Source of the DNA: Granulosicoccaceae bacterium
GTDB taxonomy: Bacteria; Pseudomonadota; Gammaproteobacteria; Granulosicoccales; Granulosicoccaceae
Direction of reading: 5' to 3'
Length of the DNA: 37,977 bases
Assembly: GCA_020629835.1 (NCBI GenBank)
Contig: JAHDCO010000038.1
Location: forward strand, 1-37,977
A program made the translations under genes and the position numbers. Under the pieces are notes generated by a model. The model saw only the letters and a list, made by a program, of their open reading frames with translations. It ran no database searches and was not told the origin of the DNA. This document shows, one piece after another, positions 23,221 to 32,346 of the stretch. Every line of letters starts with the position of its first letter. Position 1 is the stretch's first letter.

Positions 23221-26200
23221 CCGCGGCCTCGTTGGTTATCCCGGATTATGCAAGTGTTGCCGCAAAGGAGCTTGAACTGTCCGCGCAAGCGTGGGTGACG
23301 ACAGCCGAGCGTCTGGTTAACGCGTTTGATAAACCGGCCATCCTGAGTTCGCTTCAGCAGCAAACGCTTACCATATCGCACACCTGTGAGTTGCTAAAGT
23401 TCAGGTCAGTTGCTATCGGCTTGAACGAGGTAACTCGGCTGCTTGACTACTGGTCAGCGCAAGGTCCCGGTGATGTTCATGAGGCGGCCTTGGTGCTCTT
23501 GCAGGTGGGCGATCAATTACAAACGTCGGTAGCGATGCCGGTTGCGCAAGCTCGACAAGAGTCTGCACTGAGTTGGCTTCCGATTATTGACAACTGTCGC
23601 AGTTGCCGGCAGGAAGCACCGATGGCAAAAGCGGTGGTAGCCGCAGCCGGTATCGCTTTACCGCAAAGCTCCCGCAAACCGATGCCAGCGCGCAGCGATT
23701 GCGAAGACTTTATCGCGTTAATCAAGCGGGTGCATAAAAACTTCACAATGCACTTGGTTGGGTGGTTTAAGCGACCGAGTGAAACCCGTGACCTCGCTGT
23801 TTCCGCGAGTACGTTTTTACGCGTAGCCGATGCGTGTGATAACCCATCAAAATTGTCCGAACTTGAACCGCTATTCAGGGCCTCTGGCGTTGTGCTTGAT
23901 GCATTGGCCAATGACCCCCTGCTGTCCAGCTTTGCTTTGCAACGATTATTGGGTCGATTGGAGCGCTACTTAAGGCAGCTTGGCAGTACGACGGTAGAGG
24001 ATTTACCTCAAGTATTGCGCGCCTTGCCACCAGAGCTGTTGCAGCAGCTGCTGTATTACGTGGCACGTTTCCCAAATACTTCCGATCATACTGAGCAGCT
24101 ACGGCAAGCATTTGGCTTAGACGTTTTGTCGTTCACGTCAACCGCTCCTAATAAAACCATTCGTGCCAGTGAACCGCTGCGTGTACAAGTCATTGATCAA
24201 CTCAGCCAGGAACTGGATGGCGTGCAAGCCTGGCTGGACCAAGCGGCCACCGATCCTGGCCACCCACAGGCGCAGAAACTGTTTAAGCGTTTGAATGAAC
24301 AAGTTGCTGTATCGGGTTTGCTGGGGTTTGAATCGTTGCAGTTGCAATTAAAGGAATTGCACATTCGCTTGTTAAACCTCAGTGAGCATGCACCTCAGGT
24401 GCAACGCATGAGTGCGGCTGAGCAGCTACTGAGAGTCAGAGCAGAAATACAGAATCCTACTTACCAATCAACTGAGCCTGTTGATGACGCTTCAATTGCA
24501 GGCACTCCTGTCGGGGACGTTGCGCAACGGCTTAAACGGTTGTCGCGCCGCACAGAGAAAAATCAGTTTCAAGCGCTGGCTGCGGCTGCTTGCCTGCAAG
24601 CGGTGCAATCTGAATTACGGCGGTGTGAGGCAGACATAGCTGCGCTGTTGGAAGGCAACCCGATGTTGGGTGCTTCATCTGATGACATTGCGCAACGACT
24701 GAGTGCAGCTGCCAGGTCCGTCAGTGTGTTACCGCAGCCGGAAGTCATTCCGTTGTTGGATGGCTTAGCCGATGCGTTGCGTCGGCACACCGAGCAACCA
24801 TTGAATGCTGACCACTGTGCGCAACTAGCGGAACTGTTGGTGGCGTTGGACCTGTATATCGATAGCTTACTAAGCGATTCTCAAAGCCTCTCGCCATTAC
24901 TTCGACATGCGGTACAGGCATTAACGTCATTGCAGGGGCACCCAGAGCCTGCTGCTTTAGTGTCGGCGGAGCCTACCGGGGCAACTGAATTGGTGCTGGA
25001 TGCCTATTTACAAGCCAATGAGCAAGTCACGCCCTGGTTAAATGGTGAAGTAAACAGTCAAGTAAATGCCCTGGCGGCTTTGGAAGGGTTACGCGATGCG
25101 GCGCAGCACGCCCACATGACAGACGTTACTCAGGTCACAACAGCCTGTGTGAACTTTTTAAAGCAGCCAAATTTACCCAACGATGCGCCGGCATTGGTTA
25201 ATGAAACCCTGGCTGTGGTGCCGCAAATGCTGCACGCAGAACCTGGCACTCAGGAAACGGTTCGTGGATTAGATGTGCTGCTGCAACGGTTGGCCATAAC
25301 GCAATCGGATGAAGACCCACTCGATAACACCCTACAAACGGTATTCGTTCGGGAGTGTGCAACGCATATAGAAACACTGCGTCAAGCGGTCAGAGTGGCT
25401 AAAGCAGATATCCCGCTGTCGAAATTACCCAGTGACGCTTTGCTTAGAGCGTTACACACGTTGTCTGGCTGTGCGCAAACGGTCAGCGCAGAGCATATTG
25501 TGTCCATCGTGCAACCGCTGCAAAAAGCGGCGTTGGCATTGCAGCGTTCCAATGATCATTTCTCGACCGCAGAAACCGACTTTATAAACGAACTTGCCGA
25601 TGCCCTGGAAGCGCGTCTGGACAGTTTTCAGTACCAAACATCGGTTGCACCGAAAACAGTGCAAACCGAACGTGAATTACCGAGCTTTGTGGATGCTGTA
25701 CTGGCTCGCTGTCAGCCTGAGGTGCCGTCAGCGCCGTTAGGATTGTCAAGAAGCCTGGCTGATATCAACGACAACAGTGGTTTGCCGGCAGATAACCCAA
25801 CGGGTAACTTAAGTTCTATCTTCAGGGCTGAAGCCGATGACTTGATGTTGCGGCTACGTTCACATGCTGCAGCGTTATTAACTACCGATGATGCTGCCGA
25901 GTTAGATGATGCCGATACCGTTGGTAGCCGGGCTGCGTCGATAAGTGTGGCTCATGAGGCCATGCAAACCAAGGCGCGTGAAAATGCTTTGAAGGTATTG
26001 CACACGTTGAAAGGCAGTGCGCGTATGGCGGGTAATCACGCCATGGCCGATGCTGCACACGATGTGGAGTCGGATGTCAGTTCGTTAAGCGATGCGGCTG
26101 AGTTTGGTCAGCGAGTGCAGGCGGCACTGCCGCGTTTGCAGGAAAGCTTAACGGCAGACGGAGTCAAGGCAGAAGCCGCTGAATCGGAAAACGAACCGCA

Positions 26201-27908
26201 AGTTGATAAGAAGGCTCCCAAGTTACCGAATAGCCTGGATTCACTGCCGCTGAATACCTTGTCGTCATTACTCGACGATGGCAATACGTTGGTGTCGCGA
26301 CAAGCGCAAGTGGATGATCAACTCGATCAGTTGAACGGTTCTATTCGAGATCTTCAATCCAGTGCTGATCGGCTGCAACGGCTTGCGTCAAACAATCCCG
26401 CCTTTGATGCCACCGCATCTCGCGAGCTCGTTGCCGATATTCAGGCGGCCCATCGTCAGCTTGAAAACGCGTTTCAAAATTTGCAGCGCGTTCAGTCGCT
26501 GGCCTCGCAGTCGGGAACCGCATTACACCGAGCGCTGGTTCAGTCGGGTTTAAATCGGGTGGATTCCTTATTGCCCCGATTGGAGGCAACATTATCGGAT
26601 GCGAAATCGGTTTGTGGCGTTGATGCCAACTTGCTGATGGCCGGTGGAGAAACACCGGTATCGGTGTCGGTTTTAAAGTCTGTGGCGCCCTTGCTGGAAC
26701 ACTTAGTCAGAAATGCGGTTGCACACGGATTTACTTCTGCAGATGCTCGTAAGTCATCGCAAAAGCCAATCGATGGTGAAATTGCGGTGTCGGTTCGATT
26801 GGAAGGTTCCGACTTACTCATTGAAGTCAGCGACGATGGCGACGGCATTGATGAAGATGCCCTTAACCAGACCCGGGAAGAGGCAGGCTTGTTACCCATT
26901 GCGGACGCAAACCACTTAAGAGAAATTTTATGTTCGCCTGGCTTCTCCACACTGGATTCGGTTAATCCGGTGGCTGGTCGCGGGCAGGGCCTGGCTACAG
27001 TTCTCGATGGCGTTGAAGCGTTGGGTGGGAACCTCGAGCTGATTAACGATCCGGGTGAAGGTCTGACGGTGTGCCTGCGTATTCCACAGCGCGTGGTTGT
27101 GGCGCGCTCGTTGGTTTTTGGCGCGTTTCCAGGCCTGCATGCCTTACCCCTTAACGACATTCACGCCGTGATAGATTTTGACGATAGCGCCGATACGGTG
27201 ACACACAATGGGCAGGACTGGCCGGTTCTGTCTGTCGAAACGCTAATGGGTGTGGCAGCACAAAAAACGGTTGCAGAGCGGTGTGCGCTGATCAATATGA
27301 ATGGCGATCGATTTGCTATTCCACTGCCTGACTTGCAGGACGTAAAAGAACTGATCGTGCAACCCTTAGGTGCCCAGCTCCAATCGTTGGGCCGATATGT
27401 CGGCGGTGCGGTTCTGTCCGATGGGCATCACGCGCTGATATTAAATGTGCATCGGTTGCTCCAGGGTTACCTGGGCAGACATTCACACTTACACGGCAGC
27501 CCAACTCAAGCTACTCGAACTGAACCCGCGGAAGCGCTCATCGCCGACGATTCGATCACCATGCGGGTAGCAGGTGAGCGGTTATTGAATCGTCTCGGTT
27601 TTAAAGTGCACACCGCCCGCGACGGGCTGGAAGCGCTCGATTTTTTGAACCGTCGTTTGCCTAGCGTGCTACTGCTGGACATCGAAATGCCCGGGGTGGA
27701 CGGATTTGATGTGGTGCGTCGCATGCGCCCTGAGCTGGTGGCGGCCGAAGTGCCGGTCATTATGATCAGCACTCGAAAAGGCCCGGTGGAGCGCGACCGA
27801 GCGCGGTCCCTGGGGGTGCAGCATTTGATTCATAAGCCCTACACCGAGACCCAGCTGCGCGAGGCACTGGAGGAGGTTGGGGTGTTGAACGATTCAACAA
27901 AACGGTAA
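23217..27908 (+). CDS. chpA: Hybrid CheA-type histidine kinase ChpA (PilL)
   Basis: A 1563-residue hybrid kinase, well below the roughly 2470 residues I recall for P. aeruginosa ChpA. A long N-terminal part has several degenerate, helix-rich phosphotransfer-like units. One clear unit has ALHTLSGCAQTV (His747), and the best Hpt has VLHTLKGSARMAG (His929). A coiled-coil dimerisation segment (about 1010-1110) follows. The ATPase domain contains the N-box HLVRNAVAHGF, G1 SDDGDGIDED and G2 GRGQGLATV. A CheW-like regulatory domain (VVVARSLVFGAFPGLHALPL) is next, and last a receiver domain: ALIADDSITMR, Asp1488 in LLLDIEMPGVDG, and Lys in LIHKPYTE. It overlaps pilJ by 4 bases and closes the operon. 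The substrates should be PilG and PilH. Confidence 0.94.
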   Translation: MTAASLVIPDYASVAAKELELSAQAWVTTAERLVNAFDKPAILSSLQQQTLTISHTCELLKFRSVAIGLNEVTRLLDYWSAQGPGDVHEAALVLLQVGDQLQTSVAMPVAQARQESALSWLPIIDNCRSCRQEAPMAKAVVAAAGIALPQSSRKPMPARSDCEDFIALIKRVHKNFTMHLVGWFKRPSETRDLAVSASTFLRVADACDNPSKLSELEPLFRASGVVLDALANDPLLSSFALQRLLGRLERYLRQLGSTTVEDLPQVLRALPPELLQQLLYYVARFPNTSDHTEQLRQAFGLDVLSFTSTAPNKTIRASEPLRVQVIDQLSQELDGVQAWLDQAATDPGHPQAQKLFKRLNEQVAVSGLLGFESLQLQLKELHIRLLNLSEHAPQVQRMSAAEQLLRVRAEIQNPTYQSTEPVDDASIAGTPVGDVAQRLKRLSRRTEKNQFQALAAAACLQAVQSELRRCEADIAALLEGNPMLGASSDDIAQRLSAAARSVSVLPQPEVIPLLDGLADALRRHTEQPLNADHCAQLAELLVALDLYIDSLLSDSQSLSPLLRHAVQALTSLQGHPEPAALVSAEPTGATELVLDAYLQANEQVTPWLNGEVNSQVNALAALEGLRDAAQHAHMTDVTQVTTACVNFLKQPNLPNDAPALVNETLAVVPQMLHAEPGTQETVRGLDVLLQRLAITQSDEDPLDNTLQTVFVRECATHIETLRQAVRVAKADIPLSKLPSDALLRALHTLSGCAQTVSAEHIVSIVQPLQKAALALQRSNDHFSTAETDFINELADALEARLDSFQYQTSVAPKTVQTERELPSFVDAVLARCQPEVPSAPLGLSRSLADINDNSGLPADNPTGNLSSIFRAEADDLMLRLRSHAAALLTTDDAAELDDADTVGSRAASISVAHEAMQTKARENALKVLHTLKGSARMAGNHAMADAAHDVESDVSSLSDAAEFGQRVQAALPRLQESLTADGVKAEAAESENEPQVDKKAPKLPNSLDSLPLNTLSSLLDDGNTLVSRQAQVDDQLDQLNGSIRDLQSSADRLQRLASNNPAFDATASRELVADIQAAHRQLENAFQNLQRVQSLASQSGTALHRALVQSGLNRVDSLLPRLEATLSDAKSVCGVDANLLMAGGETPVSVSVLKSVAPLLEHLVRNAVAHGFTSADARKSSQKPIDGEIAVSVRLEGSDLLIEVSDDGDGIDEDALNQTREEAGLLPIADANHLREILCSPGFSTLDSVNPVAGRGQGLATVLDGVEALGGNLELINDPGEGLTVCLRIPQRVVVARSLVFGAFPGLHALPLNDIHAVIDFDDSADTVTHNGQDWPVLSVETLMGVAAQKTVAERCALINMNGDRFAIPLPDLQDVKELIVQPLGAQLQSLGRYVGGAVLSDGHHALILNVHRLLQGYLGRHSHLHGSPTQATRTEPAEALIADDSITMRVAGERLLNRLGFKVHTARDGLEALDFLNRRLPSVLLLDIEMPGVDGFDVVRRMRPELVAAEVPVIMISTRKGPVERDRARSLGVQHLIHKPYTETQLREALEEVGVLNDSTKR

Positions 27909-27953
27909 AAACGCCGTTCAGAGTGCTTGCGATCTACCGCTACCGGTGTATGA

Positions 27954-27971
27954 TTGGGAAAAAATTCCCAA
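27954..27971. repeat. Inverted repeat TTGGGAA-N4-TTCCCAA before the beta-propeller gene
   Basis: Perfect 7-bp arms around AAAA, 30 bases before the ATG at 28001. It could be an operator or a small 5'-leader hairpin close to the ribosome site. It is too weak and lacks the following T-run needed to be an obvious terminator for chpA, though the T-rich CCTTTTAAGG follows at a distance. Confidence 0.45.
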
Positions 27972-27988
27972 ATTTATCAGCACCTTTT

Positions 27989-27994
27989 AAGGAG
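27989..27994 (+). promoter_or_regulatory. Strong ribosome binding site that fixes the start at 28001
   Basis: AAGGAG lies 6 bases before the ATG at 28001. It excludes the longer reading of the frame back to 27923, and the resulting protein begins directly with a lipoprotein signal peptide. Confidence 0.9.
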
Positions 27995-28000
27995 ATACCA

Positions 28001-30226
28001 ATGCGATGGAATCAGCCCATGTGGGTCACGGTGGTTGCAGCTTGTGTGATCACAGCGTGTTCGAGCGACTCCTCAGTACCCTCGGGTGACACTCAGAACA
28101 ACCCTCCGGTAGCCGCTGCAGAACGCCGATTAAAGCAAATTGGTTCACCGGAAGCATTTTATGACGCGCTGCGTGAAGCGCTCATTGCACAGAACAACCA
28201 AGACTACGGATACCCCGGTGACCCCGTACCGGTAGCTCTCGAAGCCGATACGGGTGGAAGCGCTACTGACGCTGCCAGTGCGCCACAAGCTCCCGCGGCA
28301 GAATCTACCGCCAATTCAGGATTGGATTTCACCACCACAAACGTGCAGGAGGTCGGTGTTGATGAAGCCGATTTGGTAAAAAACGATGGGGAGTTTTTGT
28401 ATGTTCTAAAGCGCACTTATAACGATTTTGGGCCTGTGCCAGAGCCTTTCCCACTTCCGGGCATTGATCAGCCAGCCGTCGATACGGCATCGACGCAGCT
28501 TAGGTTGTCACTGCCCGCACCGGTTAATCAAAGTACAAGCTTGCGCATCCTGGGTTTAGATGCAGCGACGCCCAATGCCAGCCTTTTAGCTGAAGTGGCT
28601 GTAGACACCAAAGGCATGGCAACCAGTGGCATGTATCTGCACAAAACCGATCAGGGTTCATCGATCGTGATGACCGCGTCAGGCAATAGCGGCTTTTACG
28701 ACATCTGGGGCAGTAGCTACGCGTTCAACGGTTCCGAAAGTCTGATTACCTCGGTTGATGTCACCAACCCCGGGTTGTCGGCGGTGTCAAACCAAGTGTT
28801 GCTGGACGGACAAATCATTAGCAGTCGGCGTATCGGCAATCAGATGTTTTTTGCGTCTCGTTACTATCCGGCTATTCCCGGAGTCAATCCGTATTCGGTC
28901 AGCGCTGATGAGTGGAAAAGCATTGTAGAGAGCACGGACTTATCTACCGTATTGCCTCAGTTCAGTAGCACCGGCACGGCAACGGATACCGCCTTGGTTG
29001 ATCCGGCCAACTGTTTTGTGGCGTCGAAGCCTGATAACGCCTACTACACACCTGATATCATCTCGTTGGTCACGGTGAACATCGACACCATGACCGTGTC
29101 GGATTCTGTGTGTTTTCTGGGATCAACCGAAACCTTGTACGCGTCTCCCGAAGCGGTTTACCTTGCTACGACACAATGGTCGTATGAGACGTTTGATACC
29201 GAAACAGTCGATCCGGATGATCGACCTGGCGCTTCCGTTAGTGGCAGCACGTCCGCAGACCCACGCGTGGATACCGATATTCATCGGTTCGCCATCGGTG
29301 AGGGCAGCTTAACTTATCAAGGCAGTGGCACCGTTGCCGGACACCTGGGTTGGAACTTTACGCGTATGCCGCACCGCTTAAGCGAGTACCAGGGCCGCTT
29401 GCGCGTGGTGTCGCACAGTGCAACGCAAAACGCTAACGTCAGCCCGGTAAACGTCACGGTGTTGGAGCCGAACGGTGCAGGTGAATTGGCAACTATTGCC
29501 CAGCTGCCAAACAGCACGCACCCTGAGCCAATTGGTAAACCGTTCGAAGACTTGTACGCGTCGAAATTCTTAGCCGATAAAGCGTATCTCGTCACCTTCC
29601 GCCGTACGGATCCTCTGTACGTTATCGACTTTTCGTCACCAACGGATCCGTATGTGGCGGGGGAACTGGAAATCGATGGCTACAGTGAGTATTTGCAACC
29701 GGTTGGCGACGGTTACCTGCTGGGTATTGGGAAAGATGCATTTGCCACGCAAGACGGTACCGGGGCGTTGCCTCAGGGTGTGAAACTCTCTTTGTTCGAT
29801 GTACGTGATGCCAGTAACCCGACTGAAGTGCAGTCCATGGTGATTGGGCAGCGCGGCACTGAGTCGAGCGCGCTTTATGATCACCGAGGCATCACGGTGC
29901 AAATGGGGAACGACAGCCGTCCCACACGCGTTGCAATTGGTATTTCAGTCAGTGGGGCGGTTGAACCTCCACCGTTGAATGAGAGTAATGCGTTTGACTG
30001 GTACCCGACCAGTTATACCGGGCTGCACGGTTTTGATATCCGAACCGATGGCGACGCTGGTATTGAGTTCAAGGGTGCGTTAAGGGCAAAAACCGATCAA
30101 TACGGCTATAGCAGCAGTCATAACGATCGTTCCGTCCTGGTTAATAACGCAGCCTTTTACATCAACGATGCCGAGGTGTACTTCGCGCCTTGGGATGACT
30201 TGGCCAACGGCTTGGGTCCGCGTTAA
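28001..30226 (+). CDS. Secreted beta-propeller domain lipoprotein
   Basis: A 741-residue exported protein. Signal peptide MRWNQPMWVTVVAACVITAC ends in an ITAC lipobox (Cys20), so it should be lipidated. A low-complexity Ser/Pro/Ala linker follows. The region from about 114 on (NVQEVGVDEADLVKNDGEFLYVL) is the hallmark start of the beta-propeller family (PF09826-like, 'secreted protein containing C-terminal beta-propeller domain'). Typical phrases occur later: STQLRLSLPAP, VSNQVLLDGQIISSRRIGNQMFF, GHLGWNFTRMPHRLSEYQGRLRVV, YASKFLADKAYLVTFRRTDPLYV and LSLFDVRDASNP. Function of the family is unknown; it may bind protein or polysaccharide at the cell surface. It is set apart from chpA by 92 bases. 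Residue 20 as +1 Ser-Ser-Asp gives no +2 Asp, so outer-membrane sorting is expected. Confidence 0.85.
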   Translation: MRWNQPMWVTVVAACVITACSSDSSVPSGDTQNNPPVAAAERRLKQIGSPEAFYDALREALIAQNNQDYGYPGDPVPVALEADTGGSATDAASAPQAPAAESTANSGLDFTTTNVQEVGVDEADLVKNDGEFLYVLKRTYNDFGPVPEPFPLPGIDQPAVDTASTQLRLSLPAPVNQSTSLRILGLDAATPNASLLAEVAVDTKGMATSGMYLHKTDQGSSIVMTASGNSGFYDIWGSSYAFNGSESLITSVDVTNPGLSAVSNQVLLDGQIISSRRIGNQMFFASRYYPAIPGVNPYSVSADEWKSIVESTDLSTVLPQFSSTGTATDTALVDPANCFVASKPDNAYYTPDIISLVTVNIDTMTVSDSVCFLGSTETLYASPEAVYLATTQWSYETFDTETVDPDDRPGASVSGSTSADPRVDTDIHRFAIGEGSLTYQGSGTVAGHLGWNFTRMPHRLSEYQGRLRVVSHSATQNANVSPVNVTVLEPNGAGELATIAQLPNSTHPEPIGKPFEDLYASKFLADKAYLVTFRRTDPLYVIDFSSPTDPYVAGELEIDGYSEYLQPVGDGYLLGIGKDAFATQDGTGALPQGVKLSLFDVRDASNPTEVQSMVIGQRGTESSALYDHRGITVQMGNDSRPTRVAIGISVSGAVEPPPLNESNAFDWYPTSYTGLHGFDIRTDGDAGIEFKGALRAKTDQYGYSSSHNDRSVLVNNAAFYINDAEVYFAPWDDLANGLGPR

Positions 30227-30256
30227 GACCCGGTTGTAATCCAAGCCAACGCATTG

Positions 30257-30309
30257 ACCTGCGTGTGTGCTTAGCGTCGTACAATGCAGCGCTCCACACG
30301 CACGCAGGT
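30257..30309. promoter_or_regulatory. Split inverted repeat flanking a possible promoter of the iolG-like gene
   Basis: Left arm ACCTGCGTGTGTG (30257/8-30269) and right arm CACACGCACGCAGGT (30295-30309) are complementary apart from a two-base CG insertion in the right arm. Between them is a possible -10 TACAAT (30280-30285); a TTGACC at 30254-30259 is 20 bases upstream, too far for a standard -35. The right arm overlaps the ribosome site (GCAGG) of the gene starting at 30315. It could be a two-half-site operator, or, if transcription starts upstream of the left arm, a hairpin that masks the ribosome site. Confidence 0.45.
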
Positions 30310-30314
30310 TGATC

Positions 30315-31313
30315 ATGTCAGTTCGTTTCGCAGTATTAGGCGCTGGGCGTATCGGCAGGGTTCACGCCCAAACCATTCACACAGATCGTGACGCGCAATT
30401 GGTGGCAGTTGCAGACGCAATTGAAGCTGCCGCTGAATCGCTGGCCACAGAGTATGGTGCCGAGTCTCGCACCATTGACGATATTGCCGCTAGCGATGAC
30501 ATAGACGCCGTGGTGATCTGCACGCCCACCGATATGCATGCAGACTTGATCGAACAGTTCGCTAAGGCGGGTAAGGCGATCTTTTGCGAAAAGCCGATTG
30601 ATTTGGATGAGCAGCGGGTTCGGGAGTGTTTGGCGACCGTTGAGGCTAATGACGCCACCCTGATGGTGGCGTTTCAGCGCCGCTTTGACCCGGACTACCT
30701 GGCGTTAAAAGAGCAGGTTCAATCCGGTGCTGTCGGGGATGTGGAAGTTGTGGTGCTTACCAGCCGAGATCCCGCACCGCCGCCGATTGAGTACATCGAA
30801 CGCTCTGGCGGCATCTTCCGAGACATGTGTATTCACGATTTTGATATGGCGCGTTGGTTACTGGACGAACCCATTACGTCTGTACAAGCGGCTGCGTCTA
30901 ACCTGGTTGATCCGGCGATTGGAGCTGCGGGCGACTTCGACACAGTAAACGTCATTCTGAAAACCGATAGTGGCAGGCAGGCCACCATTAACAATTCGCG
31001 GCGGGCGGCGTATGGCTATGACGTACGTGTGGAAGTGCTGGGTTCCAAAGGCATGGTCACGGCTATGAACACGCACGAACGACGCACTGAACTTGCTACT
31101 GCAGAAGGCTATCAACAGCCTGCCCTTCAACACTTTTTTATGACACGCTTTCTGGCAGCTTATGCGAACGAGCTAGCAGCGTTCATTCAGTGTGTGAAGC
31201 AGGGTATACCGGTAACTCCAAGCGGCGAGGATGGATTGCAAGCGCTGCGCCTGGCTAATGCTGCAGTGCAATCGGTCGAGGAACAACGGGTTATAACGGT
31301 TGCTTACCCGTAA
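30315..31313 (+). CDS. Gfo/Idh/MocA oxidoreductase, inositol 2-dehydrogenase-like
   Basis: A 332-residue NAD(P)-dependent dehydrogenase. Rossmann motif VLGAGRIGRVHA (7-18), ICTPTDMHADLI (69-80), EKPIDLD (92-98) with catalytic Lys93, and GGIFRDMCIHDFDMARWLL (165-183) with Asp170 and His174. These are the positions of the Lys/Asp/His set in Bacillus IolG. Length and overall motif pattern match IolG. The substrate could be myo-inositol, scyllo-inositol or another polyol; no other iol genes are nearby. I place the start at the ATG at 30315 preceded by CAGG; the frame is open 16 codons upstream. It overlaps the next gene by 14 bases. Confidence 0.85.
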   Translation: MSVRFAVLGAGRIGRVHAQTIHTDRDAQLVAVADAIEAAAESLATEYGAESRTIDDIAASDDIDAVVICTPTDMHADLIEQFAKAGKAIFCEKPIDLDEQRVRECLATVEANDATLMVAFQRRFDPDYLALKEQVQSGAVGDVEVVVLTSRDPAPPPIEYIERSGGIFRDMCIHDFDMARWLLDEPITSVQAAASNLVDPAIGAAGDFDTVNVILKTDSGRQATINNSRRAAYGYDVRVEVLGSKGMVTAMNTHERRTELATAEGYQQPALQHFFMTRFLAAYANELAAFIQCVKQGIPVTPSGEDGLQALRLANAAVQSVEEQRVITVAYP

Positions 31314-32322
31314 AGAACAACGCGAGTTTAAGCCTCGTATTGTTGATGCGGTCTTTGCCATTTGGCCCAACGCGGCAGTAACCCAGCTCGACACACTGCA
31401 ACCGCTCTGGAGTGACTATGGTGCCATCGTCAGAGTACATCTGTCGGATGCAGACTATGAAGGTGCCCAACTTAATCGCCTGATAGCGAAAGTGATTTCA
31501 CCACCGCAATCAGCAACGCATCCACGTGGTTGGAATTCAGAAAAGTCGCAGTTACGAAAACTGCGTTCCTATCAAGTGGAACGGTATTTTTATCAGCGGT
31601 ACGCTAATGCATGCCCAGACTCACATCGCCTGCCTCGATGTTATGGCTCCGAGGGTGTTGATGGCAACGTGGTTTTATTGCTGGAAGACCTGGACGTCGA
31701 ATACCCACGCCGCCAGGATCATCTAGACCTAACCGGCGTTCGCCGCTGCCTGCATTGGTTAGCCAGTTTCCACGCCCACTTTTTGAGTAAACGCGATGGT
31801 AATTTATGGGAGCGAGGAGGTTACTGGTATCTCGCTACCCGCTCTGATGAGTTCGCAGTGATGCCCGAAGGGCCGCTAAAACAAGCTGCGTCTGCTTTCG
31901 ATGGCCTGCTTGCAGAGTGTGAGTTTCAAACGTTATTGCATGGGGATGCAAAAGTGGCCAACTTTTGTTTTTCCCCTACGCTTGAGAAGGTCGCTGCGGT
32001 GGATTTCCAGTATGTTGGCCAGGGCTGTGGTATTCAGGATGTGGCTTACTTACTCGGCAGTTGCTTAAGCGAACAAACGCTATGGCGCCACGAAACTGAA
32101 CTACTTAACGAGTACGGGCAATCGCTGGTTGCGATGCTTGAACAGAAACAGCCCGCAACAAAAGCCCGTGAGGTGGCTGATGCATGGGTGTCTCTGTACG
32201 CTGTTGCAGGCGCTGACTTTCATCGCTTTTTGAGCGGGTGGAGCCCGGGTCACAAGAAACTCACGGCCTACTCGGAAGATTTGGTTGCGCGAGCGCTGCA
32301 GTGTGTTGATAACCATTCCTAG
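31300..32322 (+). CDS. Aminoglycoside/choline-kinase-like phosphotransferase (CHK/EcKL type)
   Basis: A 340-residue protein kinase-like (PKL) small-molecule kinase. N-lobe LIAKVISPP supplies the ATP-binding Lys; VLLLEDLDVEYPRRQDH is the hinge. The catalytic loop LLHGDAKVANFCF has His214, Asp216 and Asn221, and the metal-binding VDFQYVGQGCGIQDVAYLL replaces the DFG loop. SEKSQLRKLRSYQVERYFYQ resembles the EcKL/CHK family that phosphorylates hydroxylated small molecules. The only start in range is TTG at 31300, within the end of the dehydrogenase gene, so translation is probably coupled. The upstream GAGGA lies about 20 bases away, so the start is uncertain. Substrate unknown; a polyol or sugar product of the preceding enzyme is a reasonable guess. 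Confidence 0.82.
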   Translation: MLTRKEQREFKPRIVDAVFAIWPNAAVTQLDTLQPLWSDYGAIVRVHLSDADYEGAQLNRLIAKVISPPQSATHPRGWNSEKSQLRKLRSYQVERYFYQRYANACPDSHRLPRCYGSEGVDGNVVLLLEDLDVEYPRRQDHLDLTGVRRCLHWLASFHAHFLSKRDGNLWERGGYWYLATRSDEFAVMPEGPLKQAASAFDGLLAECEFQTLLHGDAKVANFCFSPTLEKVAAVDFQYVGQGCGIQDVAYLLGSCLSEQTLWRHETELLNEYGQSLVAMLEQKQPATKAREVADAWVSLYAVAGADFHRFLSGWSPGHKKLTAYSEDLVARALQCVDNHS

Positions 32323-32346
32323 GGCGCGTGTGCTACAACCTTCGCC

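Noticed and set aside
26540-27160. Minus-strand frame of 206 codons inside chpA
   Set aside because: Lies opposite the kinase ATPase domain, whose motifs are intact; the frame is Ser/Arg/Pro-rich without family features.
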